A stretch of 51,847 bases of DNA. It comes from an uncultured Verrucomicrobiota bacterium (lineage in GTDB: Bacteria; Verrucomicrobiota; Verrucomicrobiia; Limisphaerales; UBA8199). Position 1 is the stretch's first letter, and the number at the start of each line of letters is the position of its first letter. Of this stretch, positions 23,756-32,996 are shown in pieces. A program made the position numbers and the translations under genes. Below the pieces are notes generated by a model that saw only the letters and a program-made list of their open reading frames with translations, did no database searches and was not told the origin of the DNA. The stretch spans positions 1-51,847 of the forward strand of contig CAIQQM010000021.1 of assembly GCA_903873945.1 (NCBI GenBank), in the 5' to 3' direction.

Positions 23756-26215
23756 ATGACTGAGCCGGCCATTACTCCGGAGTTAGTGCGAAGGCACAAT
23801 CTTACCCCCGAAGAGCATGAGAAGGCCAGGCGGGTTCTTGGGCGGGAGTTGCGTTACACTGAACTGGGTATCTTCTCTGTCATGTGGAGTGAGCATTGTT
23901 CTTACAAGAACAGCCGTTCATTGCTCAAAATGCTGCCGACCGGGTCGCCGAAAATTCTCGTCGGCGCGGGGGAAGAAAACGCCGGCATCATCGATATCGG
24001 CGATGGATTGGCTATTGCCTTCAAAATCGAATCGCACAATCATCCAAGCGCCGTCGAGCCGTTTCAAGGCGCGGCGACGGGCGTCGGAGGCATTATCCGG
24101 GATATCATCACAATGGGCGCCCGGCCGATCTGCTCGCTGAATTCTCTCCGCTTCGGCCCTATCACCGACGAAGCCACCGGGATTGCTGGCATCTCACCTT
24201 TTTCCCTGCCGGAAACGGAGGGTGAGGAAAGAAATCCGTCTTGTTTGATCCCGCAATCCGGGACTCTCAAGCCCCAGTCGTTCATCAACAGCCGTCGGCT
24301 TTTTCGGGACGTTGTCGCGGGCATCGCGCATTACGGCAATTGCTTCGGCATTCCAAACGTCGCGGGTGAAGTTCAATTCGACAAATCCTACGAAGGCAAT
24401 CCTTTGGTGAATGTGCTGTGTCTTGGCGTTCTGCGCCACGAACAGATCGCTCATGGCCTCGCCAGTGGCATCGGCAACCCTGTTTTCTACGTCGGTCCCG
24501 CGACGGGTCGGGATGGGCTGGCAGGGGCGGCTTTCGCCTCTCAGGATCTGACCGAGGAGTCCGCCGCGCACCAGCGGGGTGCCGTCCAGGTGGGCGATCC
24601 GTTCATGGAAAAGCTGTTGTGCGAAGCCTGTCTGGAACTCCTGGCGACCGGAGCGGTTGCGGGCATTCAGGACATGGGCGCGGCGGGTTTAACCTGCGCG
24701 ACTTGCGAGACCGCCGCGCGGGCTGAAACAGGGATCGAGATCGAACTCGCCAAAGTGCCGCAACGCGAGCCGGACATGAGCGCTTACGAAATCATGCTCA
24801 GTGAGTCGCAGGAGCGGATGTTGCTTATCGTAAAAAGGGGCCGCGAAGATGAAGTGAAACGGATTTTCGAGAAGTGGGATCTGCCTTGGGCAGAGATCGG
24901 CAGGGTCACCGATACCGGTCGGATGGTGGTTCGCAACCGTGGCGAGGTGGTTGCGGACATTCCAGCGAAGAAGTTGGCTGATGAATCGCCGGTGTATGAG
25001 CGTGAAGCTCGTGAACCGGCTTGGCTGAAGACAACGCGAGCGTTCACGCTGGCGGGAATTAAAGACACGCAAGATCCCGCAAGTGCCCTCAAATCCCTGC
25101 TGAGTTGGCCGGCTATCGCTTCGAAGAACTGGGTTTACCGGCAATACGATTACATGGTGAGAAACGGAACCGTGGTTTGCCCGGGCTCGGACGCGGCGGT
25201 CCTGCGCATCAAAGACGACTCGCTGCCCTCGGTTTCAGCGGCGGCAGACGCCCAACCCGCAACCCGCAAAAAACTTGAAAAGTTTATAGCACTGACGGTG
25301 GATGGAAATTCGACCTATGTCTGCCTGGACCCTTATGAGGGCGGCAAAATCGTGGTGGCTGAGGCGGCCCGAAATCTGGCTTGCGCCGGTGCCAGACCGC
25401 TGGGGACGACAGACAATCTCAACTTCGGTAATCCGCACAATCCGGAAATCTTCTGGCAACTGCGCGAATCGGTTCGTGGAATGGCTGAGGCCTGCCGCGT
25501 TCTCAATGCGCCGGTGACGGGGGGCAATGTCAGTCTTTATAACCAAAGCCCGAATGGTCCCATTGACCCGACACCAACGGTGGCGATGGTGGGCCTAATC
25601 GATCAAGCGGCGCACATCACAACGCAATGGTTTAAGGATGAAGGCGACGTGATTATCCTGCTGGGAAAAGCCATCGCTCCGAACGATCCGCTGCAAGGCT
25701 TGGGCGGCTCGGCATATCTGCGTCGAATTCACAGCCTGAAGACGGGCACACCGCCCCGGTGCGACTTGGAAAAGGAAGCGGAGTTGCACCTGGCGTTACG
25801 TGCGCTCATCTATTCCGGCGTGGTGAAGAGCGCCCACGATTGCAGCGAAGGTGGGCTGGCCGTGGCGCTGGCGGAATGCTGCATTTCGCAACAAACCGCT
25901 CGTAACACGCCGCGGCTGATTGGAGCGCAGGTTGACCTGGCGGGCGTAGTCCTGCCATTGTCCGAAGGAAGCCCCGCGCTGCGACTGGATGGGCTGCTGT
26001 TCGGCGAAACGCAGGGGCGTATTTTAATTTCGTCCGCGGCGGCCGATGCCGTTAAAGTGATTTCGCGCGCGAAGATTCTAGACGTTTCGGCAACGCAAAT
26101 CGGAATCGTGGGTGGGGATTCGTTGGAGATCAAAAGTGCCGGGTCCGGGTTGAGTTGCTCGCTGGTAGAATTACACGACCTTTGGTGGAACTCAATCGCG
26201 CGGGTTATGAATTGA
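23756..26215 (+). CDS. purL: FGAM synthase subunit PurL (small type)
   Basis: 819 residues from ATG at 23756; small-type PurL is usually ~740. Signatures are YTELGIFSVMWSEHCSYKNSR, SHNHPSAVEPFQGAATGVGG, the ATP-site element AHDCSEGGLAVALAE, and TGGNVSLYNQ. It makes FGAM from FGAR, ATP and ammonia. The extra length lies in inserts: about 35 residues after FGPITDEATG (SLPETEGEERNPSCLIPQSG and onward), and a shorter SVSAAADAQPATRKK stretch near residue 500. Both are low-complexity and flank conserved strands, so activity is probably kept. The frame is open further upstream through purQ, but the family N-terminus (ITPELVRRHNLTPEEHE) fixes the start. Confidence 0.95.
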   Translation: MTEPAITPELVRRHNLTPEEHEKARRVLGRELRYTELGIFSVMWSEHCSYKNSRSLLKMLPTGSPKILVGAGEENAGIIDIGDGLAIAFKIESHNHPSAVEPFQGAATGVGGIIRDIITMGARPICSLNSLRFGPITDEATGIAGISPFSLPETEGEERNPSCLIPQSGTLKPQSFINSRRLFRDVVAGIAHYGNCFGIPNVAGEVQFDKSYEGNPLVNVLCLGVLRHEQIAHGLASGIGNPVFYVGPATGRDGLAGAAFASQDLTEESAAHQRGAVQVGDPFMEKLLCEACLELLATGAVAGIQDMGAAGLTCATCETAARAETGIEIELAKVPQREPDMSAYEIMLSESQERMLLIVKRGREDEVKRIFEKWDLPWAEIGRVTDTGRMVVRNRGEVVADIPAKKLADESPVYEREAREPAWLKTTRAFTLAGIKDTQDPASALKSLLSWPAIASKNWVYRQYDYMVRNGTVVCPGSDAAVLRIKDDSLPSVSAAADAQPATRKKLEKFIALTVDGNSTYVCLDPYEGGKIVVAEAARNLACAGARPLGTTDNLNFGNPHNPEIFWQLRESVRGMAEACRVLNAPVTGGNVSLYNQSPNGPIDPTPTVAMVGLIDQAAHITTQWFKDEGDVIILLGKAIAPNDPLQGLGGSAYLRRIHSLKTGTPPRCDLEKEAELHLALRALIYSGVVKSAHDCSEGGLAVALAECCISQQTARNTPRLIGAQVDLAGVVLPLSEGSPALRLDGLLFGETQGRILISSAAADAVKVISRAKILDVSATQIGIVGGDSLEIKSAGSGLSCSLVELHDLWWNSIARVMN

Positions 26216-26257
26216 CCGGGAGTTGTAATCGAACCGTGGCAATAGCAAATTGAGTTG

Positions 26258-27718
26258 ATGCAGGCATATCCAAAACATTACTGCGGTTTGTTCGGCGTTT
26301 ACGGCCATCCGAATGCCGCAGAGCTCACGTTTTACGGTCTCTATGCCTTGCAGCACCGCGGACAGGAAAGCGCCGGGATCGTCACGTCCGACGGCAGGGA
26401 ATTTCATGTCCACAAAGGAATGGGGTTGGTATCCCAGGTCTTCAATACTGAGATTTTGCATGGGCTGGCTGGTCGCATGGCTGTGGGCCACACGCGCTAT
26501 TCGACCACCGGCTCTTCCCATCTGCGCAACGCTCAACCTCTCACTGTGGATTCGGCGCGCGGTCAGATCGCAATCGCACACAACGGCAACCTGACGAATG
26601 CTGCCCGGCTTCGGCGTGAGTTGGAAGCCAATGGCGCGATTTTTCAAACAACTGTTGACAGCGAGATCATTTTGCAACTGATGGCGCAGCCGAGCCTCAA
26701 CGGCCATCGAAATGACCTTGTTCAAACCATCCGCCGAATCGAAGGCGCCTATTCACTGGTCATTATGACCGAGAATGAGCTGATCGGGGTGCGCGATCCA
26801 TACGGATTCCGGCCACTGTGCATTGGCCGAATCGGCGACGCCTGGGTGTTGGCGAGCGAGACTTGCGCGCTGGATCTGGTCCATGCCAAATTCGTGCGTG
26901 AAGTGGAGCCGGGCGAGATTGTGGCCGTCAGCGAAAACGGGATCAGCAGTGTGCAGGCGTTCCCGGAACATGCGCGGCGGGCGTTCTGCATTTTCGAATA
27001 CGTCTATTTCGCCCGACCGGACAGCACCATTGCGGACCGGAACGTTTACAAGGTCCGCGTGGAGATGGGCCGGCAGTTGGCGCGCGAATTCCCGATAGAT
27101 GCCGACGTGGTTGTGCCGGTGCCGGAAAGCGGCAGTTGCGCCGGGCTTGGCTACTCGCTGGAGTCGGGCATTCCGTTGGAGATGGCATTCGTGCGTAATT
27201 ATTATGTCGGCCGCAGCTTTCTCCAGCCGTCACAATTGGTGCGCGATGCGGACGTGCGGATTCGACTGAACCTGATTGCGGAAGTGGTGAAGGACAAGCG
27301 GGTGATCGTGGTGGATGATTCGATTGTGCGCGGCACAACGAGCAAAGCCCGCGTGAACAACCTCAAGGAAGCCGGCGCGAAAGAAGTTCATGTGCTGGTT
27401 AGTTGTCCGCCGCACATGAATCCGTGCGTGTATGGGATTGATTTTCCGGACCGCAGCCAGTTGATGGCAGCGAATTGTTCGCAGGAGGAAATTCGGAAGT
27501 GCCTGAACGTGGATTCGCTGCACTATCTTTCGCAGGCAGGCATGGTGAAGGCGACGGGTTTGCCGGCGGCCGGATTCTGCATGGCCTGTTACGATGCCAA
27601 CTACCCTGTGTCTTATGAGTCGGGAGTGGATAAACACGTCATTGAGCGCCGCGACGGCCGATTGCTAAGTTTGACGGAGGCTATGAGACGGGAGAAAGCG
27701 CAGATCAAACTGCTCTGA
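26258..27718 (+). CDS. purF: amidophosphoribosyltransferase
   Basis: 486 residues from ATG at 26258 (a TTG directly before it is also in frame). A short propeptide (MQAYPKHY) precedes the nucleophile Cys of CGLFGVYG, so it is probably self-processed like B. subtilis PurF. Ntn-domain motifs are LQHRGQESAGI, GHTRYST and AHNGNL. The PRPP loop is VIVVDDSIVRGTTSK. Cys residues at FCIFEYVYFARPDS, PCVYGID and FCMACYDA match the 4Fe-4S ligands of the Bacillus type. It commits PRPP to purines. Last gene of purSQLF, 42 bp after purL. Confidence 0.96.
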   Translation: MQAYPKHYCGLFGVYGHPNAAELTFYGLYALQHRGQESAGIVTSDGREFHVHKGMGLVSQVFNTEILHGLAGRMAVGHTRYSTTGSSHLRNAQPLTVDSARGQIAIAHNGNLTNAARLRRELEANGAIFQTTVDSEIILQLMAQPSLNGHRNDLVQTIRRIEGAYSLVIMTENELIGVRDPYGFRPLCIGRIGDAWVLASETCALDLVHAKFVREVEPGEIVAVSENGISSVQAFPEHARRAFCIFEYVYFARPDSTIADRNVYKVRVEMGRQLAREFPIDADVVVPVPESGSCAGLGYSLESGIPLEMAFVRNYYVGRSFLQPSQLVRDADVRIRLNLIAEVVKDKRVIVVDDSIVRGTTSKARVNNLKEAGAKEVHVLVSCPPHMNPCVYGIDFPDRSQLMAANCSQEEIRKCLNVDSLHYLSQAGMVKATGLPAAGFCMACYDANYPVSYESGVDKHVIERRDGRLLSLTEAMRREKAQIKLL

Positions 27719-27856
27719 GCCGACGCCAAATGAGAGTTTGGAGATTAGGGGAGCAGGAATCGGAAGAACGAGTGGGCGAAGCGAGCTTGATTCTATTGGT
27801 GGGCATGGTATCCAAGCGTCGATGAATCTAGGTTCAGGTAGGCCCTAAGCGGCGTT

Positions 27857-29605
27857 ATGGAGATCAGTAATGTTGGCCGCCCGCGCAATGTGGGCTGGGT
27901 ACGAGCGGCGGCGTTGCTCTACGGCGACTGGGGCACGAGTAAGGCTTATGTCATTGGCCTTGGGATGGCGGCGATTGGTTTTGCCGCACTGCCGCATCTG
28001 TTGGCGGTGTGCGCAGTGACAGGATTTGTCGGCCTGAATTACATCTGGATCTGCAAACACTTTCCCAACGGTGGCGGCGTCTATACCTCGGCGGGCCTGC
28101 ATTCACGACGATTAGCGACCATAGGCGGGCTGTTGTTGCTGGCGGATTTCATCGTTACTGCGGCACTGAGCTGTCTGGATGGCTTTCATTACCTTGGCTT
28201 TGAAGACCCGGTGACGGCAAAGAAGTGGGCGATCACGGCAATCTTCGCGATTGGCGCGGTGAATTTTTTGGGTCCGAAACACACCGGAGGAATTGCGGTG
28301 TGGCTGGCGGTGCCGACCGTTGCGGTAGTGATAATACTCATCGGCGGCGGCGTTCCCCATCTTTCGCAGATCCATACCCAGGCGCCGGGGGGGGGCATTC
28401 TGCAGAATTGGACCAGGTTTGTGGACATGATCCTGGCGCTGTCCGGGGTGGAAGTCGCGGCCAGCAGCACCGGCGTGCTCAGGCTCGACGCTAATTCCAC
28501 TCTGGACAGGCCTTCGGTCCTCATCACCGCTCGACGGGCGATTATCGTGGTGATGGTGGATGTAGTTATCGGCACCGCCATGCTCAGCGTGCTGGCGATG
28601 TGCCTGCCAGACGCAGCCAAAGAGCACCAGAATGACATGCTGCGCTACATGGGCGACATTTTCCTAGGGCCGAAGTTCGGCATCCTCGTCGGATGGGTGT
28701 TCGGTCTGCTGCTGATTTCAGCAGTGAACACGGCGATTACGGGCATGGTGGCGCTATTATATGTGATGGCGCACGACGGAGAGCTGCCGGACCCATTCCT
28801 GCAACTCAATCGTTTCGGGGTCCCTTGGGTGGCGTTGATTACGGCGACAATCCTGCCTGTCGTTGTGCTGAACATCGACGATAAAGTTGAGGGCCTGGCG
28901 GCGCTCTACGCAATAGGTGTGGTGGGGGCCATAGCCATTAATCTCGGCTCGTGCGCATTTGCCAAATCTATCCCGCTCAAGGGATTCGAACGCATCACGA
29001 TGAAGGGGACGTTCCTGGTGCTCGCGGCGATCTGGATAACTATTGCTTTGAGCAAGGTGTGGGCGTTGTTGTTTGTGGCGGTGGTGCTGGCGGTGGGATT
29101 GACGTTGCGGGAACTGACGCGGCGGCACCAGCGTATCGCGACTGCGACAGCGATGCCGGCGTCGGTCTTACAAAAAGCCGCGCCCGGTCCGGCCGCTCCT
29201 GATTTTCTTGGCCAGTTCATTCTGGTCGCGGCGCGCGGCTGGACGCCGGCGTTGCAATTTGCGCTTGAAGAAAGCCGGGTGCGCGGCGCCCAACTGCTCG
29301 TGCTTTATGTGCGCGAAGTGACAGTCACGATTGACATGGGAGGCAACTGGGAGAGCGATTCGGATGCGAAGTCTCTCTTCACGCGGTTGGAATCCGAAGC
29401 TCGGGGACTGAAAGTAAACAAGCTCTACAGCATCAGCGATTCGCCGGCGGAAACGATTATCGACATCGCGGCGACGTTTGGTGTGGATACGGTGGTGTTA
29501 GGAGGCAGTCGGCGGGCGACATTGGTTAATTTACTAAAGGGGAACATTGTCGCGCGGGTCGCAGCGAATCTGCCCGAGACGATGCACTTGATTGTGATCG
29601 GTTGA
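27857..29605 (+). CDS. APC-family permease with C-terminal universal-stress (USP) domain
   Basis: 582 residues. About 11-12 hydrophobic helices fill residues 15-430, starting with an APC-type first helix (WVRAAALLYGDWGTSKAYVIGL) and with FPNGGGVYTSAG in an early loop. A loop of ~25 residues leads to a cytosolic USP-like domain (about 450-582: FILVAARGWTPALQFALEE, LLVLYVREV, DTVVLGGSRRATLVN, IVARVAANLPETMHLIVIG) with the G-x9-G-type nucleotide site. Such fusions suggest nucleotide-gated transport of an amino acid or cation; the substrate is unknown. Not in an obvious operon. Confidence 0.8.
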   Translation: MEISNVGRPRNVGWVRAAALLYGDWGTSKAYVIGLGMAAIGFAALPHLLAVCAVTGFVGLNYIWICKHFPNGGGVYTSAGLHSRRLATIGGLLLLADFIVTAALSCLDGFHYLGFEDPVTAKKWAITAIFAIGAVNFLGPKHTGGIAVWLAVPTVAVVIILIGGGVPHLSQIHTQAPGGGILQNWTRFVDMILALSGVEVAASSTGVLRLDANSTLDRPSVLITARRAIIVVMVDVVIGTAMLSVLAMCLPDAAKEHQNDMLRYMGDIFLGPKFGILVGWVFGLLLISAVNTAITGMVALLYVMAHDGELPDPFLQLNRFGVPWVALITATILPVVVLNIDDKVEGLAALYAIGVVGAIAINLGSCAFAKSIPLKGFERITMKGTFLVLAAIWITIALSKVWALLFVAVVLAVGLTLRELTRRHQRIATATAMPASVLQKAAPGPAAPDFLGQFILVAARGWTPALQFALEESRVRGAQLLVLYVREVTVTIDMGGNWESDSDAKSLFTRLESEARGLKVNKLYSISDSPAETIIDIAATFGVDTVVLGGSRRATLVNLLKGNIVARVAANLPETMHLIVIG

Positions 29606-29874
29606 CGGGGAGAGCGATCATCCAACGCAGCAGGAAATGCTCGAGGCGAAGAGGTTGCTTGAGAACGGATTGGTCATGGCGGCGAGGTAATTCCCAGGGG
29701 CGCTGGGATCGAGAGGCTGGCCTGGTTTTCTCAATCGCGCGATTCTCTCTCGCCGACCGGACATTGTGTTGGGAACTCCAGGGAAACACAAAGTTGCGGT
29801 CAAAACGGTTGAGTATGGGCCAGGAGGGCGGCCAGTTGCGCCTTGCGATTCGGGATCGCCTTTGATAACGAACA

Positions 29875-32445
29875 ATGATGCGAATATCGCAAAGAACCCT
29901 CGTCTTGCTTCTGTTTTTCGGATCTGGTTTCAGCGGCCTGGTATATGAAGTGGTTTGGATGCGGTTGCTTTCGCTGATCTTCGGCAACTCGGTTTATGCT
30001 GCGGCGACGGTGCTGGCTGGGTTCATGGGCGGCATGGCGATTGGGGGTTTTATTTTCGGGAAAGTCGCGGACCGGACGAAGAATCCGCTGAAGCTCTACG
30101 GCATACTGGAGCTGCTGGTGGGATGCTTCGCGCTGGCCTTTCCGGCAATCCTCAATGGACTGCTGCCGGTCTATCTCTGGTATGCCCGTGCCTCCGGTGC
30201 CTCATATCACAGCCTGAGTTTTGCGCAGGCAATTCTGCTCGTATTTCTGCTGCTGATTCCGACCACGCTAATGGGAGGCACACTGCCGTTGCTGACGCGG
30301 CAACTTACGCAACGGATGTCGGTGCTGGGGAAAAACCTGGGCCTGCTCTACGGGCTGAATACGTGGGGTGCGGTGCTGGGGTGCGGCGCGGCGGGCTTCG
30401 TTCTCATCGCGGCGTTGGGGGTGCGGGCAACGACATTGGTCGCGGTGGCGATCACTTTTTTTGTCGGGTTAGCTGCGATTACTCTGAGCCGTCAGCCCGT
30501 TGCCGCAGAAACGCCCGCGCCAAAAACGGAGGAAGCAACGCAGGCCAGCGTTTATCCAGCCTGGTTTCTGCGGCTGCTGCTGGTTCTGCTGGTCATCGCA
30601 GGGCTGACCGGGATGGCATACGAAGTCCTCTGGACCCGGGTGCTGACGTTCCTGACGGGCACAACCACTTACGCCTTCACCATCATGCTGACGACCTACC
30701 TGTGCGGCCTGGCGTTTGGCGGGAGTGTTACGGCATGGTTCGTAGACCGGAGCAAAAGGCTGGTGGAGGTGCTTGGGGTGCTCCAAGTACTGATTGGCTT
30801 AAGCGTGTTGGCCACTTTGGGAGCGACGCCGGTGGTACTGAAGGTCTTGAACAATTTTCTCTTCCAGGGAGGCGCTTTGCGCTTTGGTGATTTCATCAGT
30901 TTCATCGTGCTCCAGGCGGTCGTGTCGTTGATTTTCATTTTTCCCGGAGCCGTATTGATGGGGATGACTTTTCCGGTGGCAGCCAAAATTTACGCGGCAT
31001 CCCGGGGCCGGACCGGTTCCGGTGTGGGTGTGAGTTACTTCGCCGATACGATCGGCGCAATCGGCGGCTCGCTCGCAGCGGGTTTCTTCCTTATTCCACG
31101 CCTGGGAACGCTGCACAGCCTGATAGTCGTGGCGCTGGTGAATTTGCTCATCGGCGTGGTGGCGTATTCGTGCCGTGGACGCACCGGGCCGGAAATCAGG
31201 TTCTCGGTGCGGTGGTTTGCGCTGCTGGGGGTGACGGTGGCGGCAGTGGGGTTGGCGGCGCGAGGCGGTATCCCGGCGAGCACGTTCTCGGGCATTTTTG
31301 TCCCGCCGGATGCCCGACTGACTTACATCAACGAAGACATCGGCGGCACGGTGACGATTGAGGATTACGGCGACCACCGGACAATTTCCATTAACGGAGT
31401 GAACGTGGCGGGCACGGACCTGAAGTTCGAAACCACGCAAAAACTGCAGGCCCACCTGGCACTGTTGCTGCATCCGCGACCGGAAAAGGTGCTGCAGATT
31501 GGTTTTGGCTCCGGCGGCACGGCCTATGCCATCACGCGCCATCCGGTGAAGCAGATTGACTGCGTCGAAATCACCGCGGCGATCATCAAGGCGCGGGATG
31601 AGTTCAAGGAGAACAATCATGGAGTATTGAACGATCCGCGCGTGCGCGTGTACATTGACGATGCGCGCAGTTACCTCGTGAAGTCGGAAGAAAAATACGA
31701 TGCCATCCTGTCGGATTCCATCCACCCGCGGCTGGCGGGCAACGGCGGTTTGTATTGTACGGATTATTTCCGGCTGTGCCGGGAACGTCTCAACCCGGAT
31801 GGGATTTTTTCAGCCTGGCTGCCATACTACGGGCTGTCGCTGGAGGATTTTCGGGTGGCGGTGCGGTCGTTGAAGGCGGTTTTCCCGCATGTGTATCTTT
31901 TTCACTCGCCGATGGGGCGGACGGAATGGACGATTATCCTCGGGACACTGTCGCCGCTAAAGATTGACATGGAAACGCTCCGCAAAAAGATGACGGCACC
32001 GGCTGCTGTGGCGGAGGATTTGAAGAGGATCAAGGTGGAACGGGCAGAGGATTTGACCAGTTGCATCCTTTTGGGAGACGGCAATCTTAAGGACTTCGTG
32101 GGAAGCGGCCAGACGTTTAACACGGACGATTACCCTTATCTGGAATACATTGCGCCACGCTCCTCCATCGCCAGCAGCCGGGAAGGGTTGTTGACCCCGA
32201 TTTATTCGGAATTCATCCGCTGTCGGGAAGATGTTGGGCCGTACGTGCAGAATGCCACAGCGTTGTCGCTCGCGAGCATCGAAAACTCGTTCGCATCATC
32301 GTCACTGGTATTGCAAGCGCGCCTGGTGGAAATGACGGAGCCGGCCAATCAAACGAAAATTCATCGGATCCTGGACTCTGCCCTGCAATTGGATCCGAGA
32401 AACAATGTTGCGAAGAACCTGCTGGAGAAGTACGCGAAGAAGTGA
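29875..32445 (+). CDS. MFS-like membrane protein fused to a spermidine-synthase-like domain
   Basis: 856 residues. The N-terminal ~480 residues hold two blocks of hydrophobic helices; both begin with the same pattern (GFSGLVYEVVWMRLL at 18 and GLTGMAYEVLWTRVL near 245), so the membrane part is an internal duplication. A Rossmann methyltransferase-like domain follows (about 510-740): VLQIGFGSGGTAYAI, DCVEITAAIIKA, YDAILSDSIHPR. Versus true SpeE, GGGDGG has become GFGSGG and the DxxDP motif reads DSIHP, so polyamine synthesis is doubtful. The C-terminal ~100 residues are helical with a TPR-like end. Substrate unknown; the protein acts at the inner membrane. Confidence 0.82.
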   Translation: MMRISQRTLVLLLFFGSGFSGLVYEVVWMRLLSLIFGNSVYAAATVLAGFMGGMAIGGFIFGKVADRTKNPLKLYGILELLVGCFALAFPAILNGLLPVYLWYARASGASYHSLSFAQAILLVFLLLIPTTLMGGTLPLLTRQLTQRMSVLGKNLGLLYGLNTWGAVLGCGAAGFVLIAALGVRATTLVAVAITFFVGLAAITLSRQPVAAETPAPKTEEATQASVYPAWFLRLLLVLLVIAGLTGMAYEVLWTRVLTFLTGTTTYAFTIMLTTYLCGLAFGGSVTAWFVDRSKRLVEVLGVLQVLIGLSVLATLGATPVVLKVLNNFLFQGGALRFGDFISFIVLQAVVSLIFIFPGAVLMGMTFPVAAKIYAASRGRTGSGVGVSYFADTIGAIGGSLAAGFFLIPRLGTLHSLIVVALVNLLIGVVAYSCRGRTGPEIRFSVRWFALLGVTVAAVGLAARGGIPASTFSGIFVPPDARLTYINEDIGGTVTIEDYGDHRTISINGVNVAGTDLKFETTQKLQAHLALLLHPRPEKVLQIGFGSGGTAYAITRHPVKQIDCVEITAAIIKARDEFKENNHGVLNDPRVRVYIDDARSYLVKSEEKYDAILSDSIHPRLAGNGGLYCTDYFRLCRERLNPDGIFSAWLPYYGLSLEDFRVAVRSLKAVFPHVYLFHSPMGRTEWTIILGTLSPLKIDMETLRKKMTAPAAVAEDLKRIKVERAEDLTSCILLGDGNLKDFVGSGQTFNTDDYPYLEYIAPRSSIASSREGLLTPIYSEFIRCREDVGPYVQNATALSLASIENSFASSSLVLQARLVEMTEPANQTKIHRILDSALQLDPRNNVAKNLLEKYAKK

Positions 32446-32482
32446 GTCAATCCAAAGGTTTGAAATGCGAAATAGACGAGCG

Positions 32483-32995
32483 CTACCAGGTTCCTTCGAC
32501 CAGCAATGCCGTCACGTTTTTCGCCAAATCCCCCGCTAGCAACGGCAGGGCCTGGCGTTCTGCGTTGGGCATATCGTTGCTGATCCTGACGAGCGTGTTG
32601 CCGGTCACGGGCTTGTCGAAGATCACTTTGCCAGAGATTCTTTCGCGCGCAGTGACCGTTGCCGTCAGACTCAAGCGGAAGTCCTGCACCGTCAACGTGT
32701 CGTTATCCACGAAACTGAGTTCAAATCGTTCAAAGTGAGTAATGACCCCGCTCACAACGATGTCCGCATCTTCATTCGAGGCCAGTCGGTAGGTGCCGTC
32801 GCGCTGTATCGCCTGACGTAGTTGAGCGGTCACAGCATCGGTTAAATGCGGTTCAAGTGTCTGGTTCGGAAATGGGTTGATTTGAATTGATTTCTCCCCA
32901 GCGGCCGTCCCGTTGCTGGGACCGAACCGGTAACCCGCGCATCCGCTCAAGCTGAGCGCCACAAGACACGTTAGAAAACGCCGAGTAACGCCCAT
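32483..32995 (-). CDS. lptE: LptE-like LPS-assembly lipoprotein
   Basis: 170 residues. A lipoprotein signal with lipobox LSGC (Cys19) is followed by a GYRFGPS turn. Then SIQINPFPNQTLEPHLTDAVTAQLRQAI and DADIVVSGVITHFERFELSF, the typical LptE layout ('I.PF.N....P.....V...L...' plus VSG-type strand). LptE plugs the LptD barrel for LPS export. It follows bamD by one base, so two outer-membrane assembly genes are cotranscribed. Confidence 0.82.
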   Translation of the reverse strand: MGVTRRFLTCLVALSLSGCAGYRFGPSNGTAAGEKSIQINPFPNQTLEPHLTDAVTAQLRQAIQRDGTYRLASNEDADIVVSGVITHFERFELSFVDNDTLTVQDFRLSLTATVTARERISGKVIFDKPVTGNTLVRISNDMPNAERQALPLLAGDLAKNVTALLVEGTW

Positions 32996-32996
32996 C

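Noticed and set aside
30799-31725. 308-codon minus frame within the MFS-SpeE gene
   Set aside because: Antisense shadow, Arg/His-rich with no family likeness.
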